Of a stretch of DNA of 16,993 nt, positions 1 through 7,403 are shown one piece after another. Source of the stretch: CAZEER01 sp964586315 (GTDB lineage: Bacteria > Fidelibacterota > Marinisomatia > Marinisomatales > UBA1611); contig CAZPHE010000043.1 in NCBI GenBank assembly GCA_964586315.1, forward strand, positions 1-16,993, read 5' to 3'. Position 1 is the first letter of the stretch. Each line of letters begins with the position of its first letter. The translations under genes were made by a program, and so were the position numbers. Below the pieces are notes generated by a model. That model was not told the origin of the DNA. It worked only from the letters and a program-made list of their open reading frames with translations, and ran no database searches.

Positions 1-560
1 AGGAAAGTGATACAATTGAATTTTCTAAAGAACAAATAACAGGGTATTATGAACTAGGTTCGACATCTTATGAGGTTATAGTAATAAAAATAGGTATTAA
101 TAATGATTCACTCATTGTTACACAGCAATGGGATGACTCTTCATATTATATTTCCAAGGTTATAGGGAACACATACCGAACACAACCAGGTGGTAGCAAC
201 ATTACATTCATATTTTCCAATATAAAGGATGGTCTTGCACACAATTTTAAAGGCACTCATAATGGAATCAATTATTACTATCATAGAACAAAAAGTTTTG
301 AACATTCAAAAATAGATTTAAAAGAATATTCGGGGAATTATTACAGTAAAGAATTAGATATTACTTATCAATTACTTGTAAAAGATGAAAAAATTGTAAT
401 CTTAATAGGAAATAATTCTCCTATGGTTTTAAGTGTGTATGATACTGACCAAATGCTATACAAATTCAATAAATTAAGATTTGATAGGATTAGAGGGAAA
501 ATATCAGGATTTGAATTGGATGCAGGAAGAGTGAAAAACTTGAAATTCAGTAAAATATAA
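1..560 (+). CDS. C-terminal end of a probable beta-lactamase-family serine hydrolase (partial, 5' end outside window)
   Basis: An open frame runs from base 3 to the TAA at 558-560, about 185 codons with no stop, and enters from outside the window. The translation is beta-rich. It ends with a module containing EYSGNYYSKELDITYQL and, at the very end, ISGFELDAGRVKNLKFSKI. This matches, from memory, the beta-sandwich tail common after class C beta-lactamase-like serine hydrolases in Bacteroidota-type genomes (consensus like 'YYSxELDVTY...FxLxxGRVRNLxF'). The first half (ITGYYELGSTSYEV) looks like a related, degenerate preceding unit. The catalytic SxxK and YxN motifs would lie upstream and cannot be seen, so enzymatic activity cannot be judged. 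Such proteins are normally exported. A GC-rich hairpin follows the stop. The gene is clearly real; the family assignment is moderate. Confidence 0.6.
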   Translation, partial: ESDTIEFSKEQITGYYELGSTSYEVIVIKIGINNDSLIVTQQWDDSSYYISKVIGNTYRTQPGGSNITFIFSNIKDGLAHNFKGTHNGINYYYHRTKSFEHSKIDLKEYSGNYYSKELDITYQLLVKDEKIVILIGNNSPMVLSVYDTDQMLYKFNKLRFDRIRGKISGFELDAGRVKNLKFSKI

Positions 561-569
561 AAATACAAT

Positions 570-595
570 CCCCCACATTCGCGGGGTGTTAATTT
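570..595 (+). terminator. Possible weak intrinsic terminator after the serine hydrolase
   Basis: CCCC at 571-574 pairs with GGGG at 583-586. One further C-G pair (576/581) lies inside an A-C mismatch, around loop ATTC. Only a poor T-rich stretch (TGTTAATTT) follows. It has the same CCCC/GGGG core as the much better terminators at 1404 and 16092, which is the main reason for calling it. Confidence 0.45.
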
Positions 596-627
596 CCATT
601 TGTCATTTATGATTTTTAAGAAATATT

Positions 628-873
628 ATGATAAACATTTCTAAAAAAAATAAAGATAAAATTGTTCAAAATTTGCAAGAATGGTTTCAAGATAACCTTG
701 ACCAAGAAATAGGCAGCTTAGATGCTGAGTTCTTAACAGATTTTTTTACAGAAAATGTTGGAGGTCTATACTACAATCAAGCACTTAAGGATGTTCATAC
801 TCTTATTTATGAAAAAACTGAATCCTTGGCAGATAATATATACGAATTAAGTAAGGATACTGCATTTGAATGA
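628..873 (+). CDS. DUF2164 family protein
   Basis: The 81-aa product matches the DUF2164 family well in length and pattern: an N-terminal helix ending in LQEWFQDNLDQEIG, then AEFLTDFFTENVG, the hallmark YYNQAL around residues 48-53, and a final helix ending YELSK. The family is small, helical and of unknown function; no catalytic residues are apparent. It has no signal peptide or membrane segment and is probably cytoplasmic. The ATG at 628 follows an AT-rich leader without a Shine-Dalgarno sequence. The stop at 871-873 directly abuts a possible TTG start of the next gene, so the two are probably co-transcribed and end at the terminator at 1404. Family assignment is confident; function is unknown. 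Confidence 0.88.
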   Translation: MINISKKNKDKIVQNLQEWFQDNLDQEIGSLDAEFLTDFFTENVGGLYYNQALKDVHTLIYEKTESLADNIYELSKDTAFE

Positions 874-1371
874 TTGGTAGATTTGGATACAAAAAAAAGA
901 TTCAACGATATGGGCAAATCAAAAATACCAAAGAAATACAGAATTGCTATTCTCCTCTTATCTGTCCCCTTTCTAGCTTATTATTACTATACTAGAATTT
1001 ATTTACCAGAGGATTCAATTCCAATTGATGAAATAAATGCAGAAATACTTTTCGATAATGGTGTTTACACTGTCATTAATAATGATGATTTTGAATGGAA
1101 GTGGTTAACTATAAGTGTTTTTGTTCCGAGTGTCTTAGAAAGAGGATATTACACTCAACAATATTCTTTATCTAAAGGAGATTCAATTGTTTTGGATGAT
1201 AACGAGTTGAGCAAATTTAGTATTCTTCGTTCGAGGGGTGCTAGAGTTAAACTGAAAAAAGATACTGAAATAAAAAGTTACAGGATAAGTGGACGATTTA
1301 TTATTGATGGAACAACATTTAGAATAAAAAAAATAAACTGGGAAAATGAAACCTATAAAATAGATAATTAA
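874..1371 (+). CDS. Small membrane-anchored protein with extracytoplasmic beta domain
   Basis: The frame is open from a TTG at 874, immediately after the DUF2164 stop (165 aa). An in-frame ATG at 910 gives 153 aa and an equally sensible protein. Neither start has a good Shine-Dalgarno sequence, so the start is unresolved. Following KKYR there is one hydrophobic helix (about residues 24-39 from the TTG, IAILLLSVPFLAYYYY), implying an N-in anchor with the rest outside the cytoplasmic membrane. The soluble part is beta-rich: GVYTVINNDDFEWKWLTISV, then a KGDSIVLDDNELSKF segment. This pattern recalls small Ig-like sandwiches in other Bacteroidota-type proteins ('xVxNxDxFxWxxVxLxL...GES'), but only at pattern level. 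No catalytic motif is seen and function is unknown. Confidence 0.72.
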   Translation: MVDLDTKKRFNDMGKSKIPKKYRIAILLLSVPFLAYYYYTRIYLPEDSIPIDEINAEILFDNGVYTVINNDDFEWKWLTISVFVPSVLERGYYTQQYSLSKGDSIVLDDNELSKFSILRSRGARVKLKKDTEIKSYRISGRFIIDGTTFRIKKINWENETYKIDN

Positions 1372-1403
1372 TTTTATCGTTCTATTTTCTATTATTTAAT
1401 TAG

Positions 1404-1425
1404 CCCCACCTTCGTGGGGTTTTTT
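1404..1425 (+). terminator. Intrinsic terminator of the DUF2164 transcription unit
   Basis: Perfect 6-bp stem CCCCAC (1404-1409) / GTGGGG (1414-1419), with tetraloop CTTC and six T residues at 1420-1425. It lies 32 bp after the stop at 1371. The opposite strand lacks a T tract after the hairpin, so it acts on plus-strand transcription only. Confidence 0.88.
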
Positions 1426-1582
1426 GTTTGTAGGATGATGGGTAGATTTAGATAGGAAGTATGGGTTATTTATTGGTTAAACACAGTTTAAGATACGTTA
1501 CCAACGTGATGGTCGCGAGAATTCTAATCTTGGCTCTTGTTCATTAACTGGAAATATGAAGTTTAACTCATTCATACTTAGT
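1426..1582. other. Intergenic region with no gene, between the terminator and the end of the minus-strand operon
   Basis: No coding frame is supported here. No hairpin with a T tract is evident for the minus-strand operon ending at 1583, so that operon's 3' end is not defined by an obvious intrinsic terminator. The only notable structure is a tRNA T-arm-like segment at 1511-1534, described in the findings. Confidence 0.6.
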
Positions 1583-3460
1583 TTAGTCTGAATTATCTAC
1601 TGTAATTAATACAGGCTGTGCATGACTTGTATTCCCTGCTTGATCTTCTGTAATCATTTGAATTATATGCTCAGTACTATCATCTACTACAAATGTATTC
1701 CATAAATAATTATATGGTGTATCATTAAGAGTCGATACAAGCTCATCATTAATGTAGAATCTCACTTCAGAAATTGAATAATTATCTATCGCAAAACCAG
1801 ATACAAAAACTGTATCACTAACTATTTGCCCGGATACAGGAGTTAATATGGAAGCGAAAGGTGGTGTATTATCATCTTCTGAATAAGGATGATTATCAAC
1901 ATTCACAACTATACTATGATGATAGGTATTGCTGTCTAAATCTGCTATAATTATAGCTATAACATGTTCTTGATCTTCAATTGCATCATTTGTATCCCAT
2001 ACATAAGAATAAGGTTCGTCAAAATCTGTATTTTGTAAAACACCATCTATGTAAAACTCAACTAGAGAGATTCCAATATTATCTTCTGCAGAAACTTGTA
2101 TGGTAACTATATCATATACTGTTTGTCCAGCATAAGGATTGATGATTGCCCCATATGGTGGAATATCATCAATATTATTAACAAAAAGTGTCATGGGAAT
2201 TGTCTGAGCTTCATTCTCGCTATTATCAAAGGCTTTTGCGTACCAAACATGTTGGGAATTATCAGTTTCTTGCAATGTATTCCATAAATGAGTAAAAGGA
2301 GTATCATTCATTGTTGAGACCAATGAGTAATTATGATAAAATTCCACTCTGTTAATATTATCATTATCAATGGCAATTGCTAAAATACTGACCTCTCCTA
2401 ATACAGTTTGGTTTGAAGCTGGGTCATAAATAAAAATAGTTGGTGGAGTTATGTCAGGGTCAGGAAGATTATTTATATAAACAGTTATGGGATAAAGTGA
2501 TGTCATATTACCAGCTTCATCATAAATATTAATATTTATGGTATGATCTTCATCTTCACTGGCATCAATTGTGTTCCACGAGAAAATATAGGGCTGGGCA
2601 GAGTCTGTAGCAGTAATAATACCATCTATGATAAATTCTACATAATCAACTGCAATATTATCGTATGCATTAATCTCTATATCAATGATACCACTTAATA
2701 TGGACCCTGCTGGCGGATATATTATGGTTCCCTGCGGTGTTAGTATGTCAGGTGCATCTTGGTTATTAACAGTGACATTTATTGGACCAATTATATCAGA
2801 GTTTCCTGAAATATCTGCGATATGAGCATGAAGGGTATGTATGTTATCTTCTTCAACTTCAAGAGTATTCCAAAAATAATGATAGTAAAGTCCTGTTTCA
2901 GGATTCCCATCAAATGTTGTAATGCTATCTCCATCAATAAATAGAGTTAAAAAATCGATACTGTCATTGTCTTCTGCATGCATCACAATTTCAATATTTC
3001 CATTGAGTATTTGACCTGTTGAAGGTGAAAGAAATAATCCTGAAGGTTTAATGTTATCTTCATTATCAATCTTTACTTGAATTGGAATAGCCTGATTATA
3101 ATTACCTGCGGAATCCTTTACAGTAGCTCTAATATTATAAAATTCATCTTCATTGTATAAATGGGTATCCCATTCATATTCATATAAGTCATATATGAGA
3201 GTGTTCAATTGAAATGTTTGAGAAGTATTATCATAGACGATTGAATCATTTAAATAAATCATTACTTTTTCAATTGCGCTGTTATCATGAGCATATACTG
3301 AAATTTTTACTATACCATTTAATATAGATTGATTTGCAGGAAAGGTAATATTTACAGTAGGAGGTACAGTGTCTTCAATATCGGGATTGTCTAAGACTAC
3401 TTTTTCACAGCTTAAAATAAATAGCATAAAAATTATATAGTTTAAGGTAAAATATCTCAT
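1583..3460 (-). CDS. Lipoprotein of six tandem Ig-like repeats (paralogue A)
   Basis: The 625-aa product starts with a lipoprotein signal (MRYFTLNYIIFMLFILSC; lipidated Cys at 18), so it is an exported envelope lipoprotein. A short acidic linker leads into six tandem Ig-like domains at about residues 33-133, 139-233, 241-331, 339-429, 434-523 and 533-625. Each opens with a 'PP.G.I..P..GQ.V.G' strand. Each then has 'A.DN..I..VEFYIDG', a 'P..Y.WNT' turn, an acidic 'ED..H' segment, 'D..GN', and a closing 'P..V.VDN'. This resembles bacterial Ig (Big-type) adhesion or scaffold repeats. There is no catalytic domain and no type IX sorting tail: the protein ends with the sixth repeat. The start overlaps the stop of the upstream paralogue by 4 nt, indicating coupled translation. 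A role in adhesion, scaffolding or carbohydrate/protein binding is inference. Confidence 0.88.
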   Translation of the reverse strand: MRYFTLNYIIFMLFILSCEKVVLDNPDIEDTVPPTVNITFPANQSILNGIVKISVYAHDNSAIEKVMIYLNDSIVYDNTSQTFQLNTLIYDLYEYEWDTHLYNEDEFYNIRATVKDSAGNYNQAIPIQVKIDNEDNIKPSGLFLSPSTGQILNGNIEIVMHAEDNDSIDFLTLFIDGDSITTFDGNPETGLYYHYFWNTLEVEEDNIHTLHAHIADISGNSDIIGPINVTVNNQDAPDILTPQGTIIYPPAGSILSGIIDIEINAYDNIAVDYVEFIIDGIITATDSAQPYIFSWNTIDASEDEDHTININIYDEAGNMTSLYPITVYINNLPDPDITPPTIFIYDPASNQTVLGEVSILAIAIDNDNINRVEFYHNYSLVSTMNDTPFTHLWNTLQETDNSQHVWYAKAFDNSENEAQTIPMTLFVNNIDDIPPYGAIINPYAGQTVYDIVTIQVSAEDNIGISLVEFYIDGVLQNTDFDEPYSYVWDTNDAIEDQEHVIAIIIADLDSNTYHHSIVVNVDNHPYSEDDNTPPFASILTPVSGQIVSDTVFVSGFAIDNYSISEVRFYINDELVSTLNDTPYNYLWNTFVVDDSTEHIIQMITEDQAGNTSHAQPVLITVDNSD

Positions 3461-5412
3461 TCGTTAAACACGGTTACTAAAATTGGCTGTAGTATAATCA
3501 TATGTTCCGAATTATCGGTTACAGTTGCTGATAATGTATGTTGGCTATTATTTTCTAAAGCAGATGTATCCCAATCATATTGATATGGATAATCGTTATC
3601 GATTCCTATACTTGATCCATTAATGAAAAACTCTACCTCATTAATCCCATAATCATCTTGAGCAAGAACAGTAAATTGAATCACACCACTTACAATTTGG
3701 CCTGAAATTGGATAAGATATAGATCCAGTTGGTGGAGTAATATCATTAATATAATTATCTATAAATACAACAATAGGGACAATATAGAATACATTGTTTG
3801 ATGTATCAGAAATTTCACCACTGATGACATGATATTCATCTTCCGTCTCTAATGTTGTATCCCAAATATAATTGTAAGGTGAATCATAAATTGTATCTAC
3901 TGGTATGCCATTAATAGAAGTTACCACATGTTGAATACCTACATTATCAGTTGCAGAAATCTCAATATTCACATTCCCTTCCAATGTTTGTCCTGGAATT
4001 GGAGTCTGTATTTGACCAGTTGGATTAATATTATCAAAATTATTAACATATACAGTAATCGGTGAAGCTAGTGTAGAATTTCCATTAATATCATAGCCGA
4101 CTACTGCAATAGTATGTTCCCAATCTTCTGTAACTAGTTCTGTATTCCAATTATATATAAATGGGCTACTGTCATCTATATATTCTTGATTACCATCAAT
4201 ATAAAATACTGCATGTGAAACACCATCATTATCATCTAAAACTGCTTCGATACTAATTTCACCTGACACTGTTTGGCCTGATGAAGGGTAAAAAATTATT
4301 ACAGATGGAGGAATCATATCTGGATCTTGTTGATTATCTACAAAGACTGAAATGGGATTTAAAGGTGTTTCATTTCCAACAGAGTCCATTACAACTGCAC
4401 TAATAACATGTTCACTATCTTCCGTTTCAAGAGTAGTATCCCATAGAAAAGCAAATGGACTTGTATAGGATGTGCCTAGGTAATGACCATTAATTAAAAA
4501 AGCAACTTCCCCTAATGCTATATCATCATTAGCATTAACAATAATTGGTATTGTTCCATTGACGGTTAGACCTGCAGGAGGGCTTACAATTGCACCCGTT
4601 GGAGGCGTGTAGTCATTTATATTACCATTATTTACAATTACTCCTCTAGGTATAACAAGTGTGGTATTATTATTCATATCCGTTACTGTAACACGAATTG
4701 AATGATAACCATCATCAACTAATGAAGTATTCCAGGTGTATAGATAAGCAGGGTAGTGAGTAGTATTACCAAATGGATCGGTTTCAGTGATTAATGTTGT
4801 AGTAGGGCGAACTGCTTCAAGCCTTTCATCGATATAAAAGTTCACTCCAGAAATACTATCGTTATCAGATGCTATAACTGTAATATTAAAATTATTACTA
4901 ATCGATTCACCCTCATATGGTCTTAGTATAAAAGCATTTGGATTTTCATTATCAATATTATCTATCTTACTTCGTATGGATGTTGTTGCAAAACTATTAC
5001 CTGAAGGATCATAAGCAATTACAGAAATATATTGAAATTCATCTTCTTGGTAAATATTTAATAGACTATCACCAGATTGAATCATCTCTTCAGTATTCCA
5101 TGAATAGGTAAAGATATCGTTTTCATTAGATGTTGAATCGATATGTACACTTTGTTGATTAATAAAAAAATCAACATGCGTTACTTCATCATTATCTATT
5201 GATCGGACTTGTATGACAATTTCGCCAGAGATTGACTCACCATCTGCTGGAAATAGAATCAATGCTTGAGGTGGTACTGTATCAGCTTCTGAATTTTTAA
5301 TGGAATTTTCACATGATAGAAAGGGGAGAATAAATATTAATTTAAAAAAGAATACGAATTTTAAAATTATGTTTAGCATAAATATAATTAATTTACTCTT
5401 TTTCGTAACCAT
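3457..5412 (-). CDS. Lipoprotein of six tandem Ig-like repeats (paralogue B)
   Basis: The 651-aa product has a hydrophobic signal ending in lipobox FLSC (Cys 34 from the ATG at 5412). An in-frame ATG at 5379 would give a 23-residue signal to the Cys and no overlap with the upstream gene, so it is an equally good start. The first start overlaps the upstream gene by 25 nt and gives the basic N-terminus MVTKKSK. Six Ig-like repeats follow at about residues 47-152, 158-262, 270-360, 368-458, 464-553 and 560-650. They share the motif layout of paralogue A ('PPTG.I..P..GQ.VSG', 'A.DN', 'VEF.I.G', 'P..Y.W.T', 'ED..H', 'VDN'). No enzymatic domain is seen. Repeats 1 and 2 are longer than 3-6 in both paralogues, suggesting whole-gene duplication. 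It is presumably a surface or periplasmic lipid-anchored scaffold; the ligand is unknown. Confidence 0.87.
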   Translation of the reverse strand: MVTKKSKLIIFMLNIILKFVFFFKLIFILPFLSCENSIKNSEADTVPPQALILFPADGESISGEIVIQVRSIDNDEVTHVDFFINQQSVHIDSTSNENDIFTYSWNTEEMIQSGDSLLNIYQEDEFQYISVIAYDPSGNSFATTSIRSKIDNIDNENPNAFILRPYEGESISNNFNITVIASDNDSISGVNFYIDERLEAVRPTTTLITETDPFGNTTHYPAYLYTWNTSLVDDGYHSIRVTVTDMNNNTTLVIPRGVIVNNGNINDYTPPTGAIVSPPAGLTVNGTIPIIVNANDDIALGEVAFLINGHYLGTSYTSPFAFLWDTTLETEDSEHVISAVVMDSVGNETPLNPISVFVDNQQDPDMIPPSVIIFYPSSGQTVSGEISIEAVLDDNDGVSHAVFYIDGNQEYIDDSSPFIYNWNTELVTEDWEHTIAVVGYDINGNSTLASPITVYVNNFDNINPTGQIQTPIPGQTLEGNVNIEISATDNVGIQHVVTSINGIPVDTIYDSPYNYIWDTTLETEDEYHVISGEISDTSNNVFYIVPIVVFIDNYINDITPPTGSISYPISGQIVSGVIQFTVLAQDDYGINEVEFFINGSSIGIDNDYPYQYDWDTSALENNSQHTLSATVTDNSEHMIILQPILVTVFNE

Positions 5413-6248
5413 CCTATGAATTTAGAACCAGAGTTAGTTCCTTCAATTTTATAAATAATAGTTTTTAATTGGTTCTCAAAAATATTATTTAATGAAAAAA
5501 CATACATATTGCGTCCAAAATTTGTTTCAGTATATAGGGAGCTAAAATAAAATATATTTTTGTTTCTGATAATATCATATATCATTGAAGCTAAAACTGA
5601 TATAGGGATTAAAGAGGTTAAAGATTCATAAGTTACACCAGTATTTTTTAAGCCTATTATTGATATCATTGGCATTAAGTCATCAAATTGAGTCCAGACT
5701 TGTGGGATGACTCGCATTTCTTTGTCCCAGTCAGAATATATTTCAATTAGTGTCATACCGATAAATGTATAAAATGAGTAGTAGAATCCTTTTTTTACTG
5801 AATAAGACATAATAGAGTAATCGGTCTCAATTTTTTCAATATCAAACATAGAAATAAAATCAGAACGTTCTGGACCTTTTTTAATAAATATTTCTGGTTT
5901 AATCATATCTTTATAGAATTTGATATTAGAAAACTCCAAGGTGTCACCCTTAATTGTAAATAATCTACCAGTTCTGTTTTCCATCCTACGGAGGTTTTCT
6001 TCGAAACTCCAGCTATAATAAAATACTCGATTTAAATCATTATATGCATAATAAATTTTTTTAAGTTTTATTGAATCTAAATCCACTGAATCTTTAGGAG
6101 TAAAAAAAAGATATTCATATCCTATTGAATCTATGAAACATTCGATTGTGTTCCCTTTATAAGCAACAACCATGTGTTTTACATCAAGGTCTTTAGAATT
6201 AGACCATAGAATAGTCATTAAAATGAATGTACACCAGAAATGTTTCAT
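5388..6248 (-). CDS. Exported/membrane protein of unknown function, first gene of the Ig-lipoprotein operon
   Basis: This 286-aa protein belongs to no family I recognise. It begins with a signal-like hydrophobic stretch (MKHFWCTFILMTILWSNS). Residues 30-70 and 98-142 look like two copies of one beta-rich unit: each opens 'KG(N/D)T(I/L)E', runs through an aromatic/hydrophobic strand and closes with 'I.KI' (IKLKKIYY and FDIEKIET). This resembles the 'G..I.G.I......I.L....I..I' pattern of small SH3-like modules. Hydrophobic segments near 154-171 and 207-227 could be two membrane helices. The C-terminus is basic (WLRKRVN). It is the promoter-proximal gene of a three-gene operon; its end may overlap the next start by 25 nt. 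The start codon lies only 23 nt from the divergent barrel gene. Function is unknown; it may assemble or anchor the lipoproteins (inference). Confidence 0.75.
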   Translation of the reverse strand: MKHFWCTFILMTILWSNSKDLDVKHMVVAYKGNTIECFIDSIGYEYLFFTPKDSVDLDSIKLKKIYYAYNDLNRVFYYSWSFEENLRRMENRTGRLFTIKGDTLEFSNIKFYKDMIKPEIFIKKGPERSDFISMFDIEKIETDYSIMSYSVKKGFYYSFYTFIGMTLIEIYSDWDKEMRVIPQVWTQFDDLMPMISIIGLKNTGVTYESLTSLIPISVLASMIYDIIRNKNIFYFSSLYTETNFGRNMYVFSLNNIFENQLKTIIYKIEGTNSGSKFIGWLRKRVN

Positions 6249-6271
6249 GGGGCTTAAATTAACAACCTCTT
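6249..6271. promoter_or_regulatory. Very short divergent intergenic region
   Basis: The minus-strand operon starts at 6248 (CAT at 6246-6248) and the plus-strand barrel gene at 6272, leaving 23 bp for two leaders and two promoters. Neither side has a well-spaced Shine-Dalgarno sequence: AGAGG on the minus strand lies about 17 nt from its ATG. The promoters must reach into the opposing coding sequences, or at least one start is placed too far upstream. The signal peptides on both products support the starts as drawn. Confidence 0.5.
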
Positions 6272-6991
6272 ATGAAGAGTCAAATTTATCTATTAATAAT
6301 ATTTTTTTGGGCATCAAGTACATTCGCTCAGCCAAAATTAAGTTTAGATATTGGTTTAGGATTTTATCAGCCAACTTTAACAGGGTTTGATGAAAATATT
6401 GATATATCATTTCCTGAAAAAAATTTTTTAAATCGAAATATTCTATCAAATTGGGGTTTATACTATGAATTTTTTTACAATGCACGAATAGGATATACCT
6501 CCTTTTCATCATACGAAGTAAAAAATAATGTTCCATTTGAATTGGTCGATACCACATCTTCTGCAAATTTCCGTCGAACTTTTAGCTATCGATTTTTTCC
6601 TTTAGAAACATTTTTTCGTTGGAAACCAAGAATCGAGTTGAATTTTACACTTACCCCAATTTGGGGTAAAGGTTCGATGTCATTAGAAACTAAATCAGGG
6701 GATCAATTGAAAGATTGGGAATATTTTATTGAAAGTTTTGGTGGTAATTCATCTGTGAATAAATTAGAAACTACAGAGACGATGACAATTAATTGGTTTG
6801 GATATGGTAGTATGATTGGTGTTCGATATTATATTACATCAAGAATCGGATTGGATATAAAAAGTGGATTTATGAATCATTTTTATGATGAAAAGAATTG
6901 GAAATTAAAAGGTCGAAAAGTGACAGGACCTAAAATAAAAATAGATGACCTACCAATATTTTCAATCAAAATTACTTATGGTGTGCGTTGA
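6272..6991 (+). CDS. Outer-membrane beta-barrel-like protein
   Basis: The 239-aa product has a clean signal peptide (MKSQIYLLIIFFWASSTFAQ, cleavage likely after the Ala before Gln 20). Alternating hydrophobic/polar strands rich in aromatics follow: LSLDIGLGFYQPTL, WGLYYEFFYNARIGYTSF, TFSYRFFPLETFFRWKP, IELNFTLTPIWGKG, WFGYGSMIGVRYYITSRIGLDIKSG. The last strand is FSIKITYGVR. The periodicity, girdle aromatics and short turns fit an 8-10 stranded outer-membrane barrel of the OmpA/OmpW size class, although the final residue is Arg rather than the usual Phe. No periplasmic OmpA domain is present. The next gene overlaps its stop, suggesting co-expression. Topology is reasonably supported; substrate or role is unknown. 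Confidence 0.72.
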   Translation: MKSQIYLLIIFFWASSTFAQPKLSLDIGLGFYQPTLTGFDENIDISFPEKNFLNRNILSNWGLYYEFFYNARIGYTSFSSYEVKNNVPFELVDTTSSANFRRTFSYRFFPLETFFRWKPRIELNFTLTPIWGKGSMSLETKSGDQLKDWEYFIESFGGNSSVNKLETTETMTINWFGYGSMIGVRYYITSRIGLDIKSGFMNHFYDEKNWKLKGRKVTGPKIKIDDLPIFSIKITYGVR

Positions 6992-7338
6992 AAATTCTCT
7001 CAATTATATTATTTTTATTTCATTTGTTAATTGCACAAAATGTCGATTTAGAAGTGATCAGTCCTTGCGATGACCCTTTGATAAAATTAGCGAGTAACAA
7101 AGGAATTAAAGCTGTGCCAGTAAAAAATATCCTCAAATATAAAAGATTGCTTAAAGCCTGTGAAAAAGAAGGAAGGGTTGAGGATGTTAAACAAATACTT
7201 GCCAAAGATTGGCACAGGGATTTTCAAAGATCAAAAGTAATGGCATCTTGGACTTCAACACATGCAATGTGCGTTTTTGTATCTTTTGCATATTATTTTG
7301 CGGGAAAAATTTTGGCAGTTAAACCTGAATCATCCTAA
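6988..7338 (+). CDS. Small exported protein with three cysteines and C-terminal hydrophobic segment
   Basis: The frame starts at a TTG (6988-6990) overlapping the barrel gene's TGA in a TTGA arrangement, consistent with translational coupling. The product is 116 aa with a signal peptide (MKILSIILFLFHLLIAQ). The mature part is helical and basic, with Cys at 27 and 58 that could form a disulphide. A hydrophobic segment at about 92-110 includes Cys 95. A stretch near residues 40-73 (VPVKNILKYKRLLKAC through EDVKQILAKDW) looks like two amphipathic helices. I recognise no family. The link to the barrel gene suggests an envelope partner, such as a periplasmic subunit tethered by its C-terminus. The TTG start is unusual but no better start preserves the signal peptide. 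Confidence 0.65.
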   Translation: MKILSIILFLFHLLIAQNVDLEVISPCDDPLIKLASNKGIKAVPVKNILKYKRLLKACEKEGRVEDVKQILAKDWHRDFQRSKVMASWTSTHAMCVFVSFAYYFAGKILAVKPESS

Positions 7339-7403
7339 ATAAAAATACTAACTTTTGCTTCTAAAATTTTGGACAATTTTTTAATTATTAATACAAAAGT
7401 CAT

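Noticed and set aside
368..568. Minus-strand frame within the serine hydrolase tail
   Set aside because: It is antisense to a frame with recognisable family motifs and has no support of its own.
1583..5412. Possible CRISPR or DNA-level tandem repeat array
   Set aside because: The periodicity of about 280-300 bp reflects diverged protein repeats; there are no short identical repeats with spacers.
1583..5412. Type IX secretion sorting domain on the Ig proteins
   Set aside because: Both proteins end with an ordinary sixth Ig repeat and carry lipoboxes at the N-terminus, so lipid anchoring explains export.
6270..6566. Minus-strand frame opposite the barrel gene
   Set aside because: The plus strand encodes a signal peptide and barrel strands here; the antisense product has no sensible domain features.
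7339..7403. Promoter for the importer operon
   Set aside because: TTGGAC at 7369 has no -10-like element at acceptable spacing (nearest AT-rich hexamers are 11-14 bp away), so nothing is called although a promoter may exist.
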